From the NCBI RefSeq assembly GCF_002505485.1, contig NZ_DAVG01000097.1, positions 1-19,631 of the forward strand: a stretch of 19,631 bases of DNA, written 5' to 3'. Under the pieces are notes generated by a model that made no database searches, had not been told where the DNA came from, and was given only the letters and a program-made list of their open reading frames with translations. Position 1 is the first letter of the stretch. Every line of letters begins with the position of its first letter. Source of the stretch: Methanosarcina sp. UBA5 (GTDB lineage: Archaea; Halobacteriota; Methanosarcinia; Methanosarcinales; Methanosarcinaceae). The position numbers and the translations under genes were made by a program. Shown in pieces: positions 15,032 to 19,631 of this stretch.

Positions 15032-16549
15032 TTATTCGGATTTGCCTTTTTCTTCATAGGCAAGGGAATGTTCCAGAACTTTTTCATATATTTCTTTGTT
15101 CTCAAGTCCGACAATTCTTGCTTTGACTCTATCGGTGGTAGCATTTCCATCCTGTTGCATGTAAATGTATTCTCCGTTTTCGATTCCCACAATTACGGAA
15201 GAGTCTGGGATATAACCGACATCAAAATAAGTCGCAAGCTGGGGATTTTTGTTTATATTTATGGACAGAATCGTTGCTTTTCCTCCATATTCAGCTGCCA
15301 ATTCGTCAAGGATAGGTTTCATGGATTGGCAGGCTCCGCACCATTCAGCTCCGAGTTTTAAAAAGACCGGACCTTCCTCAAGGGAGGAATTTATCTGTCC
15401 AAGTTCGGATGTCTCTATAACAAGACCTTTTTTGCGGCTACTCATGGAATTTTCAGGGTACTTTTTTTCAGGGTATTTTTCCTCAAATACCACCAACAAG
15501 GTATTGCCGTTAGAGCTCAAAGCTTTGGAACTATTGCCTGAAGAAATCCTGTTTACCATAGGCTTATAATCAATAGCTTCGGAGGTCTGGTTAATGACGT
15601 ACTGAATATCGATTATACCATTTCCATCGGCATCTGCTCCTGTATGATCATTCCAGAAATTACCTGCTAAGCTGCTGTTCCAAACATTGTTTCCTTCATC
15701 TGCAGCATTGAGGAAACTAATAAATTCATTTTCGTAGAACGAATTGTTTGATGAACTCCTGAGATTCACTCCAATGCCATTGAGGTAAAAATTATTACTG
15801 GTAAAAATATTGGACCTTGCTATCTGGCCAAGAACACCATACTCGTTTTTCAAAATGAGATTATACGCAAGCGTATTTCCCTGAGACATTTGCAGGAGAA
15901 CGCCTGCTTCATTTGAACCTGCGGTATTGTTAACAAGAGTATTGTTAAAGGAATTATTCAGCGAAATTCCCTGATTATTTTTCACTACCCAATTATTTGA
16001 CAGTACATTTTCCTCTGAATTGTCAAGCGCAATTCCTTCATTCCCGAAGCTTACAAGATTTCCATTAAGATAGTTGCCCTGAGAATTTTTGAGAACAATC
16101 CCCTGATCAATCAGTATTAGCGTATTGCTATTTAAGGAGCAGTTCTGCACGCCGTCAAGGTAAAGCCCGACTTCTTGATTCATATTCTTTTCGAAGGGAC
16201 CTCCCGCAATATGAAAACCGTTTATTGTAACATTGTCTGAACTGATATTGAAGATCGCATTGTTAGAAACTGTACCTATAATATAGGTGCGGTCAGTCTG
16301 GCTGCCTGAGAGAGTGGAATGGGAGACAATTGTAAGTTCCCTGTTTACTATTATATTTTCCCTGTATACACCAGGGCTTACAAGGACTGTATCTCTGTCA
16401 TGTGCATTATTGACAGCTTCCTGGATCGAAGTAAAATTTCCGTCTCCACTGTTATTTACAGTAACAACCGCAGCCTTGGCCGGACTTGCCGCTGTCCAAA
16501 GTATAAAAAGGAAAATTACGATAGTAGCCTGAACTAACTTCCTTTTCAT
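15032..16549 (-). CDS. Secreted NosD-like beta-helix protein fused to a thioredoxin domain
   Basis: This 505-residue exported protein has a signal peptide (MKRKLVQATI to about SPAKAA, residue 27). Residues 28-335 form a right-handed parallel beta-helix of the NosD/periplasmic copper-binding type: GDGNFTSIQEAVNNA, SPGVYREN, then rungs rich in NN, NS and GI such as GIVLKNSQGNYLNGN. It ends in the typical GNFWNDHTGADADGNGI...DYKPMV module. A polar linker (336-385) contains a duplicated KYPE. Residues 386-500 form a thioredoxin domain with WCGAC (403-407) and cis-Pro448 in YIPDS. This domain closely matches the lipoprotein at 642-1163. The ATG follows GAGGAG. The protein probably carries a redox domain outside the cell on a glycan- or surface-binding scaffold, by inference. 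It interrupts the cluster of repeat protein genes. Confidence 0.9.
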   Translation of the reverse strand: MKRKLVQATIVIFLFILWTAASPAKAAVVTVNNSGDGNFTSIQEAVNNAHDRDTVLVSPGVYRENIIVNRELTIVSHSTLSGSQTDRTYIIGTVSNNAIFNISSDNVTINGFHIAGGPFEKNMNQEVGLYLDGVQNCSLNSNTLILIDQGIVLKNSQGNYLNGNLVSFGNEGIALDNSEENVLSNNWVVKNNQGISLNNSFNNTLVNNTAGSNEAGVLLQMSQGNTLAYNLILKNEYGVLGQIARSNIFTSNNFYLNGIGVNLRSSSNNSFYENEFISFLNAADEGNNVWNSSLAGNFWNDHTGADADGNGIIDIQYVINQTSEAIDYKPMVNRISSGNSSKALSSNGNTLLVVFEEKYPEKKYPENSMSSRKKGLVIETSELGQINSSLEEGPVFLKLGAEWCGACQSMKPILDELAAEYGGKATILSININKNPQLATYFDVGYIPDSSVIVGIENGEYIYMQQDGNATTDRVKARIVGLENKEIYEKVLEHSLAYEEKGKSE

Positions 16550-16880
16550 GAACCAATACTCCTCTAATTACTAAACATACCCCGCAAAAAATAAATCTTG
16601 ATTTTATAACAACTTGTAAGAGGAATAATTTGGAATAAAAATCATTATGAAATATATATTCTGAAAAATATGCCTTAAATGTTAAAATTTCCTACGTTTC
16701 TCAAGCCTCTCAGGGATAGCCAGAATTAGCATTACTTTTAGTACTCTATTAATTCAGTCACTTAATACATTCGTGTCGATTCTCAGATTTACAGCTCTCC
16801 TGAAATCAGGTGATTCCCTGAACCGGAAATCAGGGTCAAAGCTATTCGAATCAAAGGGCAATTCAAACTTTTCGAAGTTT
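16550..16880. other. Intergenic region with promoter and paired hairpins
   Basis: This region holds the beta-helix gene's TATA box. At 16799-16835 there are two hairpins in a row: CCTGA-AA-TCAGG (16799-16810) and CCCTGA-(8)-TCAGGG (16816-16835). They lie just past the stop of the minus-strand gene ending at 16881. No T-tract follows on the minus strand, so they may block exonucleases rather than terminate. Short frames on both strands here (61 and 64 codons) are shadows. Confidence 0.45.
16600..16609 (-). promoter_or_regulatory. TATA box of the beta-helix/thioredoxin gene
   Basis: The minus strand reads GTTATAAAAT. It predicts a start near 16578, leaving a leader of about 28 bases that carries the GAGGAG ribosome site. 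Confidence 0.5.
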
Positions 16881-17717
16881 TCAATCAAGGGATTCGGCTT
16901 CGTGTATATATTCAGATCCATTGAGAGTTTCAAGGGCAAGTTTTGTCATAAGCATGTGGCTTATTAGAAACTTTTCTTTAACTTTGAAAATCATTGTTCC
17001 CAGAGAATTTGCAGTTCTTATAATTAGATTTTCAAAGTCGCTAAAATCCGTATAAGACGATTCGTTTTCCGAAAGGACAGGAATATCATGAAGGGGATAG
17101 GTTTCTTCTCCCTGTTGAACAAGCAGGCTGAAAATACCTGGAAATTCTCCGGAGAAGAGAATAGCCTCTTTTCCAGGAGTTCGAGATAAGAGGATACATG
17201 ATTTTGGAGGAAGAAATCCTCCGTTTTCCGGGACCCGAATACTCTGCTGCCCGAAAGTTTCCTTTCCTATGGACCCTATAGCAAGAGCCGCAGCAAGCGC
17301 CTCTCTCTCCGTCTTCTGAAGCGAGGCGGAATTCGCAATTTCTCCAAGATATGCGACTGCGATCCTGACCGCGGACTCCATATTTTGCCCAACTGCCGCT
17401 TTTCCGATTGCACAGAGCGAGTAAAGGATGCTTAAACCAGTATCAGTCATTTTCTGCTCTCTTGCAATTTCAGCCATCTTTCCAAGCGAAAAAAGTGATA
17501 AAAATACCCCAATTTCCATTTTTTGAAAGACAGCCGCGCTACCTATATCTCTTATGCTGATAATAGCCTTTTTTGCATCGGGCTCAAGTTTTCTATTTAT
17601 GTATTCCGTCCCCCGTTCAGTAAGGAAATCTATGGACCGTAGTACACCAAGCTCATCATTGTCCTTAACTGAAGCTAGCCCGAGATCCGTTGCTCCTGTT
17701 TCGTTTAAAATAGACAT
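16881..17717 (-). CDS. 23-residue helical repeat protein with non-repeat insertion
   Basis: This 278-residue cytoplasmic protein shares the family cap (MSILNETGATDLGLASVKDN). Five regular 23-residue units start at residues 32, 55, 78, 101 and 124; LCAIGKAAVGQNMESA and IRDIGSAAVFQKMEIG are typical. A sixth unit begins at 147 (IGSIGKETFGQQS) but breaks off. Residues about 158-225 are unlike the rest: rich in proline, glycine and beta-type residues (GGFLPPKSCILLSR, FSGEFPGIFSLL), with no unit length. The last helix (about 229-268, ending MLMTKLALETL) again resembles the family C-terminal cap. A foreign segment, or a recombination/frameshift product, may have replaced about four units. GGGGTG precedes the ATG, but a strong TATA box at 17739-17748 is so close that transcription might start at the ATG itself. 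Confidence 0.83.
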   Translation of the reverse strand: MSILNETGATDLGLASVKDNDELGVLRSIDFLTERGTEYINRKLEPDAKKAIISIRDIGSAAVFQKMEIGVFLSLFSLGKMAEIAREQKMTDTGLSILYSLCAIGKAAVGQNMESAVRIAVAYLGEIANSASLQKTEREALAAALAIGSIGKETFGQQSIRVPENGGFLPPKSCILLSRTPGKEAILFSGEFPGIFSLLVQQGEETYPLHDIPVLSENESSYTDFSDFENLIIRTANSLGTMIFKVKEKFLISHMLMTKLALETLNGSEYIHEAESLD

Positions 17718-17738
17718 TCAGAACACCCCAATAAAAAT

Positions 17739-17748
17739 TTTTATATAA
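17739..17748 (-). promoter_or_regulatory. TATA box very close to the 16881-17717 gene
   Basis: The minus strand reads TTATATAAAA. Its centre is 26-27 bases from the A of the ATG at 17717, the usual distance from TATA centre to transcription start. The message could therefore be leaderless even though a GGGGTG element is present in the DNA. Confidence 0.5.
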
Positions 17749-17874
17749 GGAAAAGGCTCCTTAAAGCCAGATAGTCCTTCCTGCATTCTTTTCCCCTTGA
17801 GGTGGGCAGGAATTGCTATTTAATATCGAACTGATTAACTCAATACGAATAATCATTAAACTAAGCGGAAAAGT

Positions 17875-18753
17875 TCATAAACCTGCACCTGGTGATCTCT
17901 TCTTTCCCCTGGAAATTTTATTCAACTTATCTTCCAGTCTCTCTATTTTTAATCTTTCAAAGTGCAGGAGAGCTACTTCGGCAATTATGGATGCACTCAT
18001 TAGATAACGGTCCTCGGCATTGAATTTAATTGCCTCGAGCGAATAGGCTGCCTGAAGCAAAGCCTTATCAAGCCCCTGTCTGTCTGCAGTTTTTCCTATA
18101 TCCTGGATAGAGCGCACACTTATATCCGCAGTTCCTTTCAAGTTTTTTTCAATCGCCCCGGTTCCGATCTCCTGCAGCAACAGCTCGGCATTTAATACTG
18201 CGTCCTCAAATTTCTGGCTTGCCGCAACCTTCCCGGTTTCCCCGAGAAGGGCTACTGTGCTGCTTGCGACATCACCCAGCTTTTGCCATGTAACACTTTT
18301 TCCTATTTCCCCAAGAGCGAAAATAACTGCAATTGTTCCCTTTTTGGCTCTTCGCGAAGCTGCGGTATTTCCCATCTCTCCAAGGCAGAAGGCTGCGATC
18401 TTTGCGGAAATCTCCATATTTTGTACTGCTGCGGCTTTTCCAATTTCTCCGAGTGCGAATGCTATGCTCACAAGAGCATTTTCCATATTCTGCCTGCATG
18501 CCTCTGTGGCAACCTGAGGAAAAAGCAGAAGCGTATTGACAACAACCGGTTCAAGCCTGGCAACAGCTGCCGCTTTTCCTATCTTTTTAATATATTCGAT
18601 TAGTCTTTTTGTATCGGCTTCCTGCCCTTCTTTTGCATATTTCAGTGCAAGCTCGAAGAGGTAGTTAAGGACTTCTTTGATTTCGATCTCATTCTTTTCA
18701 TTAACCAAAGTAAGTCCCAGTTCCAAAGCTTCGTTTTCATCGAGCGGTAGAAT
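17875..18753 (-). CDS. 23-residue helical repeat protein, ten units, probable ATT start
   Basis: Ten gapless 23-residue units cover most of this protein; LGEIGKAAAVQNMEISA, LGETGKVAASQKFEDAV and LQEIGTGAIEKNLKGTA are typical, followed by a cap (LLHFERL) and a basic tail (RGKKRSPG). The first ordinary start codon is TTG 18726, but it lacks a ribosome site and removes nine residues of the family cap. Reading upstream in frame gives LPLDENEA, matching LNEAEA and LNETGA of the paralogues. Beginning at ATT (18751-18753), the first unit falls at residue 32, as in two sisters. GGGGG (18762-18766) lies eight bases before the ATT. The nearby ATG (18758-18760) is in another frame, stops after seven codons, and is one base from GGGGG. 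So this is an ATT start, a mutated start, or a small indel. With ATT the product is 292 residues. Confidence 0.82.
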   Translation of the reverse strand: MLPLDENEALELGLTLVNEKNEIEIKEVLNYLFELALKYAKEGQEADTKRLIEYIKKIGKAAAVARLEPVVVNTLLLFPQVATEACRQNMENALVSIAFALGEIGKAAAVQNMEISAKIAAFCLGEMGNTAASRRAKKGTIAVIFALGEIGKSVTWQKLGDVASSTVALLGETGKVAASQKFEDAVLNAELLLQEIGTGAIEKNLKGTADISVRSIQDIGKTADRQGLDKALLQAAYSLEAIKFNAEDRYLMSASIIAEVALLHFERLKIERLEDKLNKISRGKKRSPGAGL

Positions 18754-18766
18754 CCTTCATGCCCCC

Positions 18767-19296
18767 AGGTTCTCTCTCAAGTAAGTATGGATATGTGAGA
18801 ATATGAGCTTTATCATGGGAAAAAGCACTATTGAGAAATATTTCTTTACTTAAAGACAGGGAAAAACTGGTAAGTGTCAGACTGGAAAATGTCAGGCTGG
18901 AAGGGATTGTAGAAATCTATATATAAAAGTAATAGGTAATAAGAATCCTGTTGCTTGCGAATAGATATTAAAGCCTTATTTCACACACCAGAATGAAAAC
19001 GTTTATTCTGAAGGATAAGTTTTATCTCCCTTCTTCTTATCCGTCTCTAACCGTTTTCTCGTGAGCAGCTATCCTTTCTATTTTTTGCAAATCTGAAATC
19101 AGGATGCAGTGCCGATTGGGCAGTGTGCCGATTTTTCGGTAAAATCACAAATTTCAATAAGTTAGTGGGTCAAAAATTCAATATCAGAAGGCCAATTTCT
19201 CTTACAGGATACAAAAACTTGACTTAGAATTTACAGCAAATTCGCAACACTGTCGCCGATTGTAAGAAACTCATTTGAATAAACTCATTTGAATCA
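18767..19296. other. Intergenic region with several short tandem duplications
   Basis: There is no credible gene in about 530 bases. A TATA-like run at 18918-18927 (TATATATAAAAG) is nearly symmetrical and could serve either strand. Tandem duplications are TGTCAGACTGGAAAA/TGTCAGGCTGGAAGG (18875-18904), GCAGTGCCGATT/CAGTGTGCCGATT (about 19106-19133) and a perfect AAACTCATTTGAAT pair (19267-19294). GGATAAG (19013-19019) and CTTATCC (19036-19042) form a weak stem. Confidence 0.5.
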
Positions 19297-19533
19297 TTGA
19301 ATGCTTTCTTCTTGCCAAAATCAACCAGGTTGGATTATGCACTGGCGGCGCCTGAAAGAATAGATGTACTCAAAAAGGATATTACTCTAAAAGGAAAGTC
19401 TACAATGACCATGCAGAAAAGTATAAAAAAGCACTTAGAAAAGTACCAAAAAGTCCCGAAAGCCTGGACTGAAAGTCCAGACCCAGCCGGAGAATTAAGC
19501 AACTTCTCAAATGGTTTCTATTTTGATAAGTAA
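19297..19533 (+). CDS. Possible small protein, uncertain
   Basis: A 78-codon frame opens at TTG without a visible ribosome site. An internal ATG at 19405 has AAAAGGA about nine bases upstream and would give a 43-residue basic-then-acidic product starting MTMQKSIKKHLEKYQK and ending SNFSNGFYFDK. The codon pattern of the second half looks more gene-like than that of the first. A perfect 14-bp duplication lies just upstream of the TTG. It may be a small gene, a remnant of a longer one, or chance. I recognise no family. Confidence 0.3.
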   Translation: MNAFFLPKSTRLDYALAAPERIDVLKKDITLKGKSTMTMQKSIKKHLEKYQKVPKAWTESPDPAGELSNFSNGFYFDK

Positions 19534-19566
19534 TTCCGATTTTAACAAACTGTGTTTATTTTTATT

Positions 19567-19631
19567 TTAGAATACAAGTCCTAGCTCTTCGAGCTTTTTC
19601 CTTGCTCCATCATAGACCTGCATGTATTCGT
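19567..19631 (-). CDS. C-terminal end of an unidentified gene
   Basis: On the minus strand the window edge enters an open frame reading EYMQVYDGARKKLEELGLVF before a TAA at 19567-19569. The helical, well-formed ending and codon use look like a real gene whose body lies beyond 19631. The fragment is too short to name. Confidence 0.6.
   Translation of the reverse strand, partial: EYMQVYDGARKKLEELGLVF

Overview
This window looks like part of a Methanosarcina chromosome. That assignment is inference from gene content and style: archaeal TATA boxes combined with Shine-Dalgarno leaders, long AT-rich intergenic DNA, a compact trp cluster in the order trpC-B-A-D-F-E-G, and a secreted NosD-type beta-helix protein. 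No rRNA, tRNA, CRISPR array or intact transposase was found.

Layout. Positions 1-300 hold several strong hairpins and no credible gene. Next come two minus-strand genes for envelope redox functions: a thioredoxin-like lipoprotein (642-1163) and a small CPVC membrane protein (312-545). A secreted protein of unknown function (1972-2520, +) and a tandem ribbon-helix-helix regulator (3082-3717, -) follow. The tryptophan operon occupies 4167-11519 on the plus strand and encodes all seven proteins from chorismate to tryptophan. A TATA box and two TGTAC words spaced 20 bp apart precede it. A 45-codon reading frame with its own Shine-Dalgarno site is coupled by ATGA to trpG. The operon ends at T-rich repeats and a six-copy 22-bp tandem array.

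The most unusual part is 11716-18753, on the minus strand. Four intact genes and one decayed copy encode paralogous cytoplasmic helical proteins built from back-to-back 23-residue units. The consensus is roughly L-x-x-I-G-K-x-A-x(4)-M/F/L-E-x(5)-A-x(3), with up to ten units and no gaps. I do not recognise this as a named repeat family. Two units (46 residues) would match one HEAT-like helical hairpin. The paralogues differ in repeat number, in an acidic tail (11716-12468) and in a non-repeat insertion (16881-17717). One of them appears to start at an ATT codon. A secreted NosD-like beta-helix protein fused to a thioredoxin domain lies inside this array. Its thioredoxin part is a close paralogue of the lipoprotein at 642-1163.

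Other items are a plus-strand structured RNA candidate near 12754-12860 with a TATA box upstream, an intrinsic-type terminator at 13683-13728, many short (about 14-22 bp) tandem duplications, and the C-terminal end of an unidentified minus-strand gene at the right edge.
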